Of a stretch of 64,000 nt of DNA, positions 18,273 through 28,010 are shown piece after piece; the stretch's first letter is position 1; each line of letters begins with the position of its first letter. The notes beneath the pieces were generated by a model. The model did not search any database and had not been told where the DNA came from. It saw only the letters and a list, made by a program, of their open reading frames with translations. Source of the stretch: Vibrio tapetis subsp. tapetis (GTDB lineage: Bacteria; Pseudomonadota; Gammaproteobacteria; Enterobacterales; Vibrionaceae); the NCBI RefSeq assembly GCF_900233005.1, contig NZ_LT960611.1:1674001-1738000 (forward strand), in the 5' to 3' direction. The position numbers were made by a program, and so were the translations under genes.

Positions 18273-19268
18273 ATGAGCAATGAATACGGTGAGTTACTAG
18301 TAGAAGGCAAAAATCTGGTTAAAGATTTCCCGATCAGCAGTAATGCGCTACAGCAACCAATGATGCGTGCAATCAACGACGTGTCATTCAAAATGTATAA
18401 AAGTCGCGGCCTAGCCGTGGTCGGTGAGTCTGGTTCAGGCAAATCGACTACCGCTAAGATGATTGCAAAGATGTACGCACCAACCGATGGCATCATCGAA
18501 TACAAAGGCCGTGATATCCAAGATATCTCAAGCCGTAAAGATGTGATGCACTACCGTGAAGGCGTGCAAATGGTATGGCAGGACCCATTTGGTTCACTAA
18601 ACCCAACCCATAATATTTTCCATCATATTGCTCGTCCGTTACTGATCCACAAGAAAGTAGCGCCTGGCAATAAAAAAGAATTAGAAGATCGTGTCCATCA
18701 CTTATTGGAGCAAGTTGGTCTAATTCCACCAAAAGAAACCGCGGCTAAGTTTCCACATCAGCTTTCTGGAGGACAACGTCAGCGTGTTAACTTGGCTCGT
18801 AATATCGCGGTCGGTGCTGAAGTTGTATTGGCCGATGAACCAACGTCCATGCTGGATGTGTCTATTCGCGCTGGCGTACTTAACCTCATGGAAGAAATGA
18901 AGTTTGAGAAAGAAATGTCTCTGCTTTATATCACCCATGACATCGCTACTGCTCGTTACATTGCTGAAGATATCTCAGTAATGTATGTAGGTCACATGGT
19001 TGAGTGGGGCGATACCGATGAAGTTATTGCAAACCCTCAGCACCCATATACACGCTTATTGGTTTCAGCCGTTCCAGATCCTAGTAAGTCAATTCACACC
19101 AAGCTGGAAGGTAATAAAGGTGAAATACCGTTATGGACACCGGTGTCGGTAGGCTGTCCATTTAGCGGCCGATGCACACACGCAACGGCTAAATGTTCAG
19201 AACAACTGCCTGGCGTGACGAAGCTTTCAGATAACCATTTTGTTCGTTGTTATTTATACGAGAGTTAA
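18273..19268 (+). CDS. Chitooligosaccharide ABC transporter ATPase 2 (OppF type)
   Basis: A 331-residue second ATPase. Walker A is GESGSGKST (51-59), signature LSGGQRQR, Walker B VVLADEPTSMLD, switch His YITHDIATA, and a C-terminal Cys cluster GCPFSGRCTHATAKC. CTGGAG lies 9 bases before the ATG. Its ABC signature is canonical and that of ATPase 1 is slightly altered (SGGMR), as in other OppD/OppF pairs. The next gene starts 99 bp later. Confidence 0.93.
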   Translation: MSNEYGELLVEGKNLVKDFPISSNALQQPMMRAINDVSFKMYKSRGLAVVGESGSGKSTTAKMIAKMYAPTDGIIEYKGRDIQDISSRKDVMHYREGVQMVWQDPFGSLNPTHNIFHHIARPLLIHKKVAPGNKKELEDRVHHLLEQVGLIPPKETAAKFPHQLSGGQRQRVNLARNIAVGAEVVLADEPTSMLDVSIRAGVLNLMEEMKFEKEMSLLYITHDIATARYIAEDISVMYVGHMVEWGDTDEVIANPQHPYTRLLVSAVPDPSKSIHTKLEGNKGEIPLWTPVSVGCPFSGRCTHATAKCSEQLPGVTKLSDNHFVRCYLYES

Positions 19269-19367
19269 TCCTCTTATCAGGAACACTCGTAAAAGCTAAA
19301 CACCTACTTTCAACACTGTACCAGAGGGAGTCATTTCCCTCTTTAAACGCAATATCTGGAGACCTTG

Positions 19368-21095
19368 ATGCAACTGTTCACGAACCAAATTGGTTATGAA
19401 GTAATAGGCTCAAAACAAGCCGTATTATTACTCGACAGCGATATAGCGACAGCCTTAACGGCCGAGTTAGTGTGTTCAGATACCTTACAAACGTTGCAAG
19501 AACTTCATGTTCAACAACCAAGTAAAGTGTCTAACTGGCATCAAGGTCTATTTAGCGTTATCGACTTTACTCAAGTAGAGCAAGCGGGACGCTACTTCAT
19601 TCGCCTGGGAGAGATCAAATCTCACCCATTCGAAATTGGTGACGGGATATTAATGCAACGAACCTTTTCTGATTTGTTGCATTACTTTAAATCACAGCGA
19701 TGCGGCGGCATTTTCGACCAACAGGACGGGGCTATTCCACTGCTCGGCACCGACCAAACTGCGGATGTTCGCGGGGGTTGGTATGACGCCTCTGGTGATG
19801 TGAGTAAATATTTAAGTCACCTCTCTTATAGTAACTTTTTAAACCCTCAACAGACCCCAATGGTCGTATGGAACATGTTAAAAGGCTTAGCGATTTTGGA
19901 GGATTGCTCTGACTTTTCAGCATTTTCACGAGTGAGATTGAGTGAAGAAGCCCTATTTGGTGCTGACTTCCTCGTCCGTATGCAACATTCGGAGGGTTAC
20001 TTTTATTTAACGGTCTTTGACAAATGGAGCAAGGACGTAAAACAACGGGAGATTTGTGCCTACGAAACTCAAGATGGTCACAAAACAGCGGATTATCAGG
20101 CTGGATTCCGTCAAGGTGGAGGCGTCAGCATCGCAGCATTGGCTGCCGCTGCTCGCCTTGATAGCCATGGCGAATATGACCAACAACAATACCTTGAGGC
20201 CGCGACACGTGGTTATTGGCACCTAAAAGAAAACAACACTCAATATCTCGATGATGGCACCGAAAACATTATTGATGACTATTGTGCACTGCTGGCGGCT
20301 GTAGAGCTTTACCGCACAACCAAAGACAGCCGTTACTTAACTGAAAGCCGCTTTTGGGCAGACAAACTTGCCTCTCGTCAACATTGTGACGACGCTTTCA
20401 ATCACTACTGGTCGGCAAACCAAGATGGCAGCAGACCCTATTTCCACGCAGCTGAAGCCGGGCTTCCAGTAATCGCCTTGTGTGAATACCTATCAATCGA
20501 GTCCAATACTCAGAACTTTACACGTATTCAAACCGTTGTATCCAATGCCATTGAGTTTGAATTAAGCATTAGCTCAACCGTACCGAATCCCTTTGGCTAC
20601 CCTCGCCAATACGTTAAATCCGTAACGGGTCAAAAACGTGATGCCTTTTTTGTTGCGCACGAAAATGAATCTGGTTACTGGTGGCAAGGTGAAAACGCGC
20701 GCTTAGGCTCTCTTGCGAGCATGGCATTTAGCGCACTCCCATATATTGACACATCAAAACACGATGCAGTAAACGAGTACGCTCAGCAATGTTTGAACTG
20801 GGTTGTTGGATTAAATCCTTACGACATGTGCATGCTCGATGGTCATGGACATAACAACCCAGACTACTTGCCTCAACTTGGCTTTTTTAATGCCAAAGGC
20901 GGCGTATGTAATGGCATAACGGGCGGTTTTGACGACGAAGATGATATTGCTTTCAACCCACCAAAACAAAAAGATGACATGTTGCAAAACTGGCGCTGGG
21001 GAGAGCAATGGATTCCACACGGCGCATGGCTACTGCTCGCAGTAATGACTCAATTTCATTCTAACGAAACCGCAAAGGAACAGCATTATGGTTAA
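19368..21095 (+). CDS. GH9-family glucosidase/glucosaminidase-type enzyme
   Basis: A 575-residue protein with an N-terminal immunoglobulin-like domain (~1-90: QLFTNQIGYEVIGSKQAVLL) and a glycoside hydrolase family 9 (alpha/alpha)6 barrel. The GH9 aspartate motif appears as GGWYDASGDVSKYLSH and the likely acid Glu lies in WRWGEQWIPHGAWLL near the C-terminus. No signal peptide is visible, so it acts in the cytoplasm on imported disaccharides. The V. cholerae orthologue at this operon position was described as an unusual beta-glucosidase, probably acting on non- or partly acetylated chitobiose. I start at ATG 19368 (CTGGAGA upstream) rather than the TTG three bases earlier. It overlaps the kinase gene by 8 bp. 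Confidence 0.87.
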   Translation: MQLFTNQIGYEVIGSKQAVLLLDSDIATALTAELVCSDTLQTLQELHVQQPSKVSNWHQGLFSVIDFTQVEQAGRYFIRLGEIKSHPFEIGDGILMQRTFSDLLHYFKSQRCGGIFDQQDGAIPLLGTDQTADVRGGWYDASGDVSKYLSHLSYSNFLNPQQTPMVVWNMLKGLAILEDCSDFSAFSRVRLSEEALFGADFLVRMQHSEGYFYLTVFDKWSKDVKQREICAYETQDGHKTADYQAGFRQGGGVSIAALAAAARLDSHGEYDQQQYLEAATRGYWHLKENNTQYLDDGTENIIDDYCALLAAVELYRTTKDSRYLTESRFWADKLASRQHCDDAFNHYWSANQDGSRPYFHAAEAGLPVIALCEYLSIESNTQNFTRIQTVVSNAIEFELSISSTVPNPFGYPRQYVKSVTGQKRDAFFVAHENESGYWWQGENARLGSLASMAFSALPYIDTSKHDAVNEYAQQCLNWVVGLNPYDMCMLDGHGHNNPDYLPQLGFFNAKGGVCNGITGGFDDEDDIAFNPPKQKDDMLQNWRWGEQWIPHGAWLLLAVMTQFHSNETAKEQHYG

Positions 21096-21990
21096 GTATT
21101 TCGTTGGTATAGATGGCGGCGGTACATCCTGCCGTGCCCGAATTAAAGACGCTCAAGGCAATGTCATCGGCGAAGCCAAAAGTGGCAGTGCAAACATATT
21201 ACTGGGTGTGTCCGTTGCGATGCAATCCATCGTATCGGCTATCACTCAAGCCGCCACTCAAGGCGGGCTAAATGAAAATGACTTCCAGCACATGCACCTT
21301 GGATTAGCACTCGCGGGCGCTGAACAAAAGTCTGCATGGCACGCATTTATGGCATTAGAACATCCATTTGCCAGCCTCACACTTAATACCGATGCTTATG
21401 GCGCTTGCTTAGGCGCTCATGACGGAAAAGACGGCGCTATTATGATCGCAGGTACTGGGTCATGTGGCATTTTACTGCTGAATGGTGAACAACATGTTGT
21501 TGGTGGCCGAGAGTTTCCAATCTCCGATCAAGGTGGCGGTGCAATCATGGGTCTCCATCTTATCCAGCAAGTCTTATTAGCCCAAGATGGCATAAAACCA
21601 AACACCAAATTATCGCAACACGTCATGGCTCACTTTTCTAACGATGTCGATGAGATAGTCGCTTGGTCAAAAACCGCGAAACCGCGAGATTATGGTCAAT
21701 TTTGCCCTCAAATTTTTGAATTCTCCCTAACGGGCGACACCTTAGCGGTTGAATTAATGCAACAAACAGCCGCTGACATCGAAATGTATCTCGTCGCATT
21801 AAACAACCGAGGGGCAAAAAGAATTGCTCTTATGGGTAGCATTGGCGAGCGCATTTCTAAATGGCTTTCACCTTTGGCACAGCAATGGTTAGTCCAACCA
21901 AGCTCTGATGCAATAGAAGGCGGCCTGATGATGGCGGGTCGTCCGGAACATAACTTATACCCACTTGAAGTGCTTGAGGTAACCCAATGA
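21088..21990 (+). CDS. gspK: Glucosamine kinase GspK
   Basis: A 300-residue BadF/BadG/BcrA/BcrD-type ASKHA sugar kinase. The N-terminal phosphate-1 motif is FVGIDGGGTSCRARIKD, the phosphate-2 region IMIAGTGSCGILL (~119-131) and an adenosine-type motif ALMGSIGERI (~248). The V. cholerae protein at this position phosphorylates free glucosamine with ATP to GlcN-6-P. It probably uses glucosamine released by the adjacent GH9 enzyme. It starts within the preceding gene and shares ATGA with the following gene, so all three are translationally coupled. Confidence 0.9.
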   Translation: MVKYFVGIDGGGTSCRARIKDAQGNVIGEAKSGSANILLGVSVAMQSIVSAITQAATQGGLNENDFQHMHLGLALAGAEQKSAWHAFMALEHPFASLTLNTDAYGACLGAHDGKDGAIMIAGTGSCGILLLNGEQHVVGGREFPISDQGGGAIMGLHLIQQVLLAQDGIKPNTKLSQHVMAHFSNDVDEIVAWSKTAKPRDYGQFCPQIFEFSLTGDTLAVELMQQTAADIEMYLVALNNRGAKRIALMGSIGERISKWLSPLAQQWLVQPSSDAIEGGLMMAGRPEHNLYPLEVLEVTQ

Positions 21991-23906
21991 ACTATCGCGT
22001 CGATTTAGCGGTGCTCTCTGATGAGAACAAAGTTTCTCGCTTTGGCATGACCCTACATAACCTAAGCGACCAAGCCTTAACGGACTGGACACTTCATTTT
22101 GCAGTTGATCGCTACATTCTTCCGGAAACATTGACTCAAGGAAGCATCAAACAGATCGGTGGCTACTGCCAGTTAACTCCAGAAAACCAGCAAACTTTGG
22201 AAGCAAACAACCTCTATTATGTTGAGTTTGACATCAACACCGTACCATTTAGGTTTCTAACTGACGGAATAAACGATGCGTTCATTGAAGTAAATACTTC
22301 TTCAGATTCTCAAAGAATCAGTGTTGATATCACACCAATCACATTGGCAAGTCCATACAAAGAAAGAACACACGTCCCAACGGTGTCTTCGGCTGAGTTA
22401 TCACTGATCCCTCAACCTTTATTTTTAGAAAGGTCAGAAGGCCGTTTCATTCTCACTCCAGACGTAGGAATTAATCGTCAGTCTGAATTAGCGAATGTGG
22501 GCGTAAACTGGCTGATTGGCGAAATTGAAAAGAACGCCGATATAAGCTTATGCGAATCTGAAACGGGGAAAATCACTTATCGTTCGAATCCGACTCTCGA
22601 CGAAGGTTGCTATAATCTCACCATTTCACCCAACAGAATAATTGTTGAGTCAGGGTCTTCCAACGGCTTTGTTCATGCCAGTGCAACCTTATTGCAGATC
22701 ATCTCCGGCCAACAAATTAACTTAGTCTTGCCTTGCCTGAGCATTAAGGACAAACCCCGCTATCGTTACCGTGGCATGATGTTGGACTGTGCTCGTCATT
22801 TTCATAGCGTAGAGCAAGTAAAATCGCTCATCAATCATTTAGCGAGTTACAAATTTAACCACTTCCATTGGCATCTAACTGATGATGAAGGCTGGCGAAT
22901 TGAAATTAAAGCCTTCCCTGAATTGACTCAAATAGGCGCGTGGCGCGGTCTAGATACCCCTATCGAGCCGCAATACAGTCATATTGATTCAACGTATGGC
23001 GGATTTTATACTCAAGAAGACATAGCTGATGTTGTGCAATATGCGTTAGATCGTAGCGTTACCGTGATCCCAGAGATCGATATCCCTGGTCATTGCCGCG
23101 CAGCAATAAAATCACTACCAAACTTACTGGTTGATCCTGAAGATAAGTCCGAGTATCGCAGTATTCAGTATTACAACGACAACGTACTTTCCCCTGCATT
23201 ACCCGGGACATATCAATTTGTTGATACGGTATTAGAAGAAATCGCCGCACTGTTTCCAGCTCCTTACATCCACATTGGCGCAGACGAAGTACCTAAAGGT
23301 GTTTGGACAAAAAGCCCGAGCTGTCAAGCGCTGATGGAACAACATGGTTATGAAGAACCAAGCGAGCTTCAAGGCCATCTACTGCGTCATGCGGAACAAA
23401 AATTAAAATCCTTGGGTAAGCGAATGCTGGGTTGGGAAGAAGCACAACACGGCGATAAAGTCAGTAAAGACACCGTTATTTTTTCATGGTTAAGTGAAGA
23501 AGCTGCGCTGACTTGTGCTCAAAAAGGCTTTGATGTGGTTCTACAACCAGGCCAAAGCACTTACCTAGATATGACCCAAGATTTTGCCCCCGAAGAACAC
23601 GGTGTTGACTGGGCAAACCCAATCCCATTGGAGCGAGCCTATCGCTATGAACCACTTGATGCTCTCGCTGAAAATGACCCAATTCGAAACCGTGTTTGGG
23701 GAGTCCAATGTGCACTTTGGTGTGAAATCATTGAAAACCAATCTCAACTTGAATACATGGTGTTCCCACGAATAACCGCAATGGCGGAAGTGAACTGGAG
23801 TGACAAATCTCGACGTGACTGGCTGGATTACCTCGCCAGACTGCAAGCTCATTTGAACCATTTAGATCGTCAAGGCGTCAACTACCGAAACCCTTGGCAA
23901 CAGTAA
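21987..23906 (+). CDS. Beta-N-acetylhexosaminidase (GH20)
   Basis: A 639-residue GH20 enzyme. An N-terminal domain (~1-130) is followed by a GH20 N-terminal fold (~140-255) and the TIM barrel (~258-610). The catalytic pair is D433-E434 in HIGADEVPKG, and the substrate-assisted mechanism uses the acetamido group of GlcNAc. Other family motifs are YRGMMLDCARHFHSV and FHWHLTDDEGWRIEIKAFPE. No signal peptide is apparent, which fits cytoplasmic cleavage of imported (GlcNAc)n to GlcNAc. It starts at the ATGA overlap with gspK. Confidence 0.93.
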   Translation: MNYRVDLAVLSDENKVSRFGMTLHNLSDQALTDWTLHFAVDRYILPETLTQGSIKQIGGYCQLTPENQQTLEANNLYYVEFDINTVPFRFLTDGINDAFIEVNTSSDSQRISVDITPITLASPYKERTHVPTVSSAELSLIPQPLFLERSEGRFILTPDVGINRQSELANVGVNWLIGEIEKNADISLCESETGKITYRSNPTLDEGCYNLTISPNRIIVESGSSNGFVHASATLLQIISGQQINLVLPCLSIKDKPRYRYRGMMLDCARHFHSVEQVKSLINHLASYKFNHFHWHLTDDEGWRIEIKAFPELTQIGAWRGLDTPIEPQYSHIDSTYGGFYTQEDIADVVQYALDRSVTVIPEIDIPGHCRAAIKSLPNLLVDPEDKSEYRSIQYYNDNVLSPALPGTYQFVDTVLEEIAALFPAPYIHIGADEVPKGVWTKSPSCQALMEQHGYEEPSELQGHLLRHAEQKLKSLGKRMLGWEEAQHGDKVSKDTVIFSWLSEEAALTCAQKGFDVVLQPGQSTYLDMTQDFAPEEHGVDWANPIPLERAYRYEPLDALAENDPIRNRVWGVQCALWCEIIENQSQLEYMVFPRITAMAEVNWSDKSRRDWLDYLARLQAHLNHLDRQGVNYRNPWQQ

Positions 23907-23982
23907 TAACACACTTACAGAATTAGTATTTTAGGGCGTAGCGGCCAATGCATTACCGCCCAATTTAAAAGGAAATGAAGCA

Positions 23983-26388
23983 ATGAAATACGGCTATTTC
24001 GACAACGACAATCGTGAATACGTCATTACCCGTCCAGATGTTCCTGCACCTTGGACAAACTACCTAGGTACAGAAAAGTTTTGTACGGTAATTTCACACA
24101 ATGCTGGTGGCTATTCATTCTATAACTCACCGGAGCACAATCGTGTTACTAAGTTTCGTCCAAACGCTTCATTTGATCGCCCTGGGCATTACGTCTACTT
24201 ACGTGATGACGAAACCGGTGATTACTGGTCGATTTCATGGCAGCCGGTGGCAAAAAGCTTAGATGAAGCAAGTTATGAAGTTCGTCATGGCTTGTCTTAT
24301 TCTAAATTCAAATGTGAATACAATGACATCACCGCTACCAAAACCTTATTCGTACCAAAAGGCGAAGACGCCGAAGTTTGGGACGTAGTATTAAAAAATA
24401 CCGGTAACAAGCCTCGTACGATTAGTGCCTTTTCTTTTGTAGAATTTTCTTTTAGCCACATTGCCTCTGACAATCAAAACCATCAAATGTCGTTGTACTC
24501 AGCGGGGACGGAATACAAAGATGGCGTCATTGAATACGACTTGTACTACAACACCGATGATTTTGAAGGCTTCTATTACCTCGCCTCAACGTTTGACCCA
24601 GATAGCTACGATGGCCAACGTGATAACTTCCTAGGTATGTACCGTGATGAAGCTAACCCGATTGCGGTAGAGCAAGGTCGTTGTAGTAACAGCGCCCAAA
24701 CGTGTTACAACCATTGTGGTTCATTGCATAAACAATTTGTTATTCAGCCAGGTGAAGAGATTCGTTTTGCTTACGTGCTAGGTATTGGTAAAGGCAACGG
24801 CGCTAAATTGCGTACTAAATACCAAGACCTAACCAAACTTGATGAAGATTTCGCAGGCATCAAGCAACACTGGGATGAACGCTGCAATAAATTCCAAGTC
24901 ACGTCACCAAACGAAGGTTTGGATACCATGATCAACACATGGACGCTTTACCAAGCCGAGACTTGTGTCGTTTGGTCTCGTTTTGCTTCTTTCATTGAAG
25001 TGGGCGGCCGTACTGGCCTTGGTTATCGTGATACGGCTCAAGACGCCATTTCTGTCCCGCATTCAAACCCAGAAATGACACGTAAACGCTTAGTCGATCT
25101 ACTCCGTGGGCAAGTAAAAGCGGGCTACGGTTTGCACCTGTTTGATCCAGACTGGTTCGATCCTGAAAAAGCAGACGTTGTACCATCTAAATCGCCGACC
25201 GTTGTGCCAACGCCAAGTGACGAAGACAAGATCCACGGTATCGAAGACACTTGTTCTGATGATCACCTATGGATCGTACCAACCATCTGTAAATATGTAA
25301 TGGAAACCGGCGAAGATAGCTTTTTCAACGAAGAAATTCCGTACGCTGATGGCGGAACGGCTACCGTTTATGAGCACATGAAAGCAGCACTAAACTTCTC
25401 AGCTGAATACGTGGGTAACACCGGTATTTGTAAAGGTTTACGTGCCGACTGGAATGACTGTTTAAACCTAGGCGGTGGTGAGTCGTCGATGGTGTCGTTC
25501 CTACACTATTGGGCGCTGCAAGAGTTTATCGACCTAGCTAAACACCTAGGCCGTCATGATGACGTCGATACTTACACCACCATGGCAGAAGGCGTTCGCC
25601 AAGCCTGTGAAACTCACCTATGGGACGAAGAAGGCGGTTGGTACATTCGTGGTTTAACGAAAGATGGCGACAAAATTGGTACCGCTCAACAAACAGAAGG
25701 CCGTATTCACCTTGAGTCGAACACATTAGCAGTGCTTTCTGGTGCGGTATCTCAAGAGCGTGGCGAAATTGCCATGAACTCGGTCGATGAGCACCTGTAT
25801 TCCGATTACGGATTACACCTAAACTCGCCATCGTTTTCGACACCGAATGATGACATCGGCTTCGTTACTCGCGTCTATCAAGGTGTGAAAGAAAACGGCG
25901 CGATCTTCTCCCACCCTAACCCATGGGCTTGGGTCGCTGAAGCTAAGCTAGGTCGTGGCGATCAAGCGATGAAATTCTACGATGCGCTTAACCCATACAA
26001 CCAAAACGACATGATTGAGACTCGCTATGCAGAACCATACTCATACGTGCAGTTCATCATGGGACGAGATCATCAAGATCATGGCCGTGCCAATCACCCA
26101 TGGCTAACAGGTACGTCAGGTTGGGCTTACTTCGCCGTAACCAACTTCATTTTGGGTGTACGTCTGGGCTTCGATGGTCTGATTGTCGACCCATGTATCC
26201 CAACGGACTGGCCTGGTTTTGAAGTTCGCCGTGAATGGCGCGACGCGGTTTATAACATCAAGGTTGAAAACCCTGACTCGGTAAGTAAGGGCGTAAAAAC
26301 GTTACTACTAAATGGCCAAGCCATTGATGGCGCGATTCCAGTACAACCTGCTGGTAGCGTGAATGACGTAACGGTTATTTTAGGTTAA
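23983..26388 (+). CDS. chbP: N,N'-diacetylchitobiose phosphorylase (GH94)
   Basis: At 801 residues this has the length of characterised Vibrio ChbP. It splits (GlcNAc)2 with inorganic phosphate into GlcNAc-1-phosphate and GlcNAc, saving an ATP. Layout: N-terminal beta-sandwich (~1-270), helical linker, (alpha/alpha)6 barrel (~315-730) and a small C-terminal sheet. The catalytic acid is D492 in LRADWNDCLNLGGGESS, the same number as in the V. proteolyticus enzyme. Phosphate-contact segments include GGRTGLGYRDTAQDA (~336-351) and HPWLTGTSGWAYFAVTN (~705). AAAGGAAATG precedes the start. Confidence 0.96.
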   Translation: MKYGYFDNDNREYVITRPDVPAPWTNYLGTEKFCTVISHNAGGYSFYNSPEHNRVTKFRPNASFDRPGHYVYLRDDETGDYWSISWQPVAKSLDEASYEVRHGLSYSKFKCEYNDITATKTLFVPKGEDAEVWDVVLKNTGNKPRTISAFSFVEFSFSHIASDNQNHQMSLYSAGTEYKDGVIEYDLYYNTDDFEGFYYLASTFDPDSYDGQRDNFLGMYRDEANPIAVEQGRCSNSAQTCYNHCGSLHKQFVIQPGEEIRFAYVLGIGKGNGAKLRTKYQDLTKLDEDFAGIKQHWDERCNKFQVTSPNEGLDTMINTWTLYQAETCVVWSRFASFIEVGGRTGLGYRDTAQDAISVPHSNPEMTRKRLVDLLRGQVKAGYGLHLFDPDWFDPEKADVVPSKSPTVVPTPSDEDKIHGIEDTCSDDHLWIVPTICKYVMETGEDSFFNEEIPYADGGTATVYEHMKAALNFSAEYVGNTGICKGLRADWNDCLNLGGGESSMVSFLHYWALQEFIDLAKHLGRHDDVDTYTTMAEGVRQACETHLWDEEGGWYIRGLTKDGDKIGTAQQTEGRIHLESNTLAVLSGAVSQERGEIAMNSVDEHLYSDYGLHLNSPSFSTPNDDIGFVTRVYQGVKENGAIFSHPNPWAWVAEAKLGRGDQAMKFYDALNPYNQNDMIETRYAEPYSYVQFIMGRDHQDHGRANHPWLTGTSGWAYFAVTNFILGVRLGFDGLIVDPCIPTDWPGFEVRREWRDAVYNIKVENPDSVSKGVKTLLLNGQAIDGAIPVQPAGSVNDVTVILG

Positions 26389-26395
26389 TTACTTT

Positions 26396-26442
26396 GAGGG
26401 GAGCACTTCTCCCCTCCTCTAGTGCCAATAAAAAATTGGCAC
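26396..26442 (+). promoter_or_regulatory. Double hairpin between chbP and the mutase gene
   Basis: Two adjacent stems, GAGGGGA...TCCCCTC and GTGCCAAT / ATTGGCAC, fill the 86-bp intercistronic gap. Neither has a strong U-run, so partial attenuation or mRNA processing is more likely than full termination. Confidence 0.5.
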
Positions 26443-26474
26443 AAATAGCAACGAGAGAGAAATAGGATTTTATT

Positions 26475-27887
26475 ATGATCAAGTTCGGTACAGGTGGCTG
26501 GCGCGCCTTTATCGGTGAAGAGTTTACCAAAGACAATGTGTGTCTTGTGGCTCAAGCCGTCGCCAACATTATGATCGACGAAGCAGTAACCGATGAGGGA
26601 TTTGTTGTCGGTTTCGACCGCCGTTTTTTATCGGATAAAGCAGGGCGTTGGTTTGCACAAGTTTTAGCAGCCAATGGTATTCAAACAAGTTTCATTGATA
26701 AGTTTGTTCCAACACCTATTGTCATGTTCAAAGCTAAAGAGATGGGTTGTGCCTACTCTGCTTGTATAACGGCCTCTCATAATCCAGCCGATTACAATGG
26801 CATCAAGGTGTTCATTCGTGGCGGTCGTGATGCTGACGAAATCATTACGGAAAAAATTGAAAGCCAAATTTCACACCTAACACTGCACGACGTAAAGTCA
26901 GTAGATTTTGACACTGCGGTTAGTAATGGCTCAATACTGGTTATCAACCCAATGAACGAGTTTGTCGATTCCATCATCGACTTCATTGATATTGAAGCCA
27001 TCAAAAAAGCCAATTTGCGCGTCCTGATTGACCCTATGTTCGGCGTAGCAAAGAATGCTCTGCAAACGGTATTAATCAACGGTCGTTGTGATGTCGACGT
27101 GATCAACGATGGCAAAAACCCTGACTTTGGTGGCCTAATGCCATCACCGAATGCGGCCACTTTGTATTTACTTAAGCATCTTGTCGCTGCAGAAAAATAC
27201 GATATTGGTATTGGCACTGATGGCGATGCCGACCGCTTAGGCATCATCGACGAAAAAGGCAACTTCATTCACCCGAACGAAGTGCTTATTTTATTGTATT
27301 ACTACTTACTTGAGTATAAAGGTTGGAAAGGCTCGGTTGTTCGTAACATCGCCACCACTCATCTCCTAGACAAAATTGCCCATGCCCATGGAGAAAAGAG
27401 TTTTGAGGTTCCTGTAGGCTTTAAGCACATCAGCTCCCAAATGGAAGCAGACGACTCACTGATTGGCGGTGAAAGTTCCGGTGGCTTAACCATCCGCGGC
27501 CATATCAAAGGGAAAGATGGTGTTTTTGCATCTAGCCTTTTGGTGGAAATGATCAGCGTGACCGGTAAAAAGTTGTCTGAAATGCTTGATGAGATTTACG
27601 CAAAATATGGTTATGCCTACACGGCGGAAGGCGACTGCACCTTTAAAACGTCAGAAAAAGATGCGTTATACAACCGTATTTATGTAGAGAAGCAGCTGCC
27701 TGAATTTGAATATGAAATCGATCGTGTCAGCTATGAAGATGGCGCTAAAGTCTACTTCAAAAATGGAGGCTGGGTCATTGCTCGCTTCTCTGGTACAGAA
27801 CCATTACTACGAATATTCGCCGAAATGGCCGATCAAACCACTGCCGAGAAGGTGGTAAATCAAGTGAAAGCGTTCCTTTCATTGTAG
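26475..27887 (+). CDS. Phosphohexomutase, probable GlcNAc-1-P/GlcNAc-6-P mutase
   Basis: A 470-residue alpha-D-phosphohexomutase. The phosphoserine is S101 in TASHNPADYNG, metal-binding aspartates lie in DGDADR (249-254), the sugar-specificity loop is GGESSGGL (~334) and the phosphate-binding loop is RFSGTEPLLRI (~438). Its place as last gene of the chitin operon, after ChbP, suggests that it converts GlcNAc-1-P to GlcNAc-6-P for entry into NagA/NagB catabolism. That substrate is inferred from context; the fold alone also fits phosphoglucomutase or phosphomannomutase. Confidence 0.88.
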   Translation: MIKFGTGGWRAFIGEEFTKDNVCLVAQAVANIMIDEAVTDEGFVVGFDRRFLSDKAGRWFAQVLAANGIQTSFIDKFVPTPIVMFKAKEMGCAYSACITASHNPADYNGIKVFIRGGRDADEIITEKIESQISHLTLHDVKSVDFDTAVSNGSILVINPMNEFVDSIIDFIDIEAIKKANLRVLIDPMFGVAKNALQTVLINGRCDVDVINDGKNPDFGGLMPSPNAATLYLLKHLVAAEKYDIGIGTDGDADRLGIIDEKGNFIHPNEVLILLYYYLLEYKGWKGSVVRNIATTHLLDKIAHAHGEKSFEVPVGFKHISSQMEADDSLIGGESSGGLTIRGHIKGKDGVFASSLLVEMISVTGKKLSEMLDEIYAKYGYAYTAEGDCTFKTSEKDALYNRIYVEKQLPEFEYEIDRVSYEDGAKVYFKNGGWVIARFSGTEPLLRIFAEMADQTTAEKVVNQVKAFLSL

Positions 27888-27982
27888 TGGTGACAGTGGC
27901 ATTGCGCAGTATTTATGTCGTCCTCTCACCTTTTGGACATTGCTTTTAGCTGGTCACTAAAAGCACTCCCTATAGGTCCATT

Positions 27983-28010
27983 AAGCCCAGCACTTTTGTT
28001 GGGCTTTTTC
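27983..28010 (+). terminator. Terminator of the chitin operon
   Basis: AAGCCCA / TGGGCTT stem with a 10-base loop followed by TTTC. It lies 95 bp after the mutase stop and abuts the end of the convergent fbpC. Confidence 0.85.
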
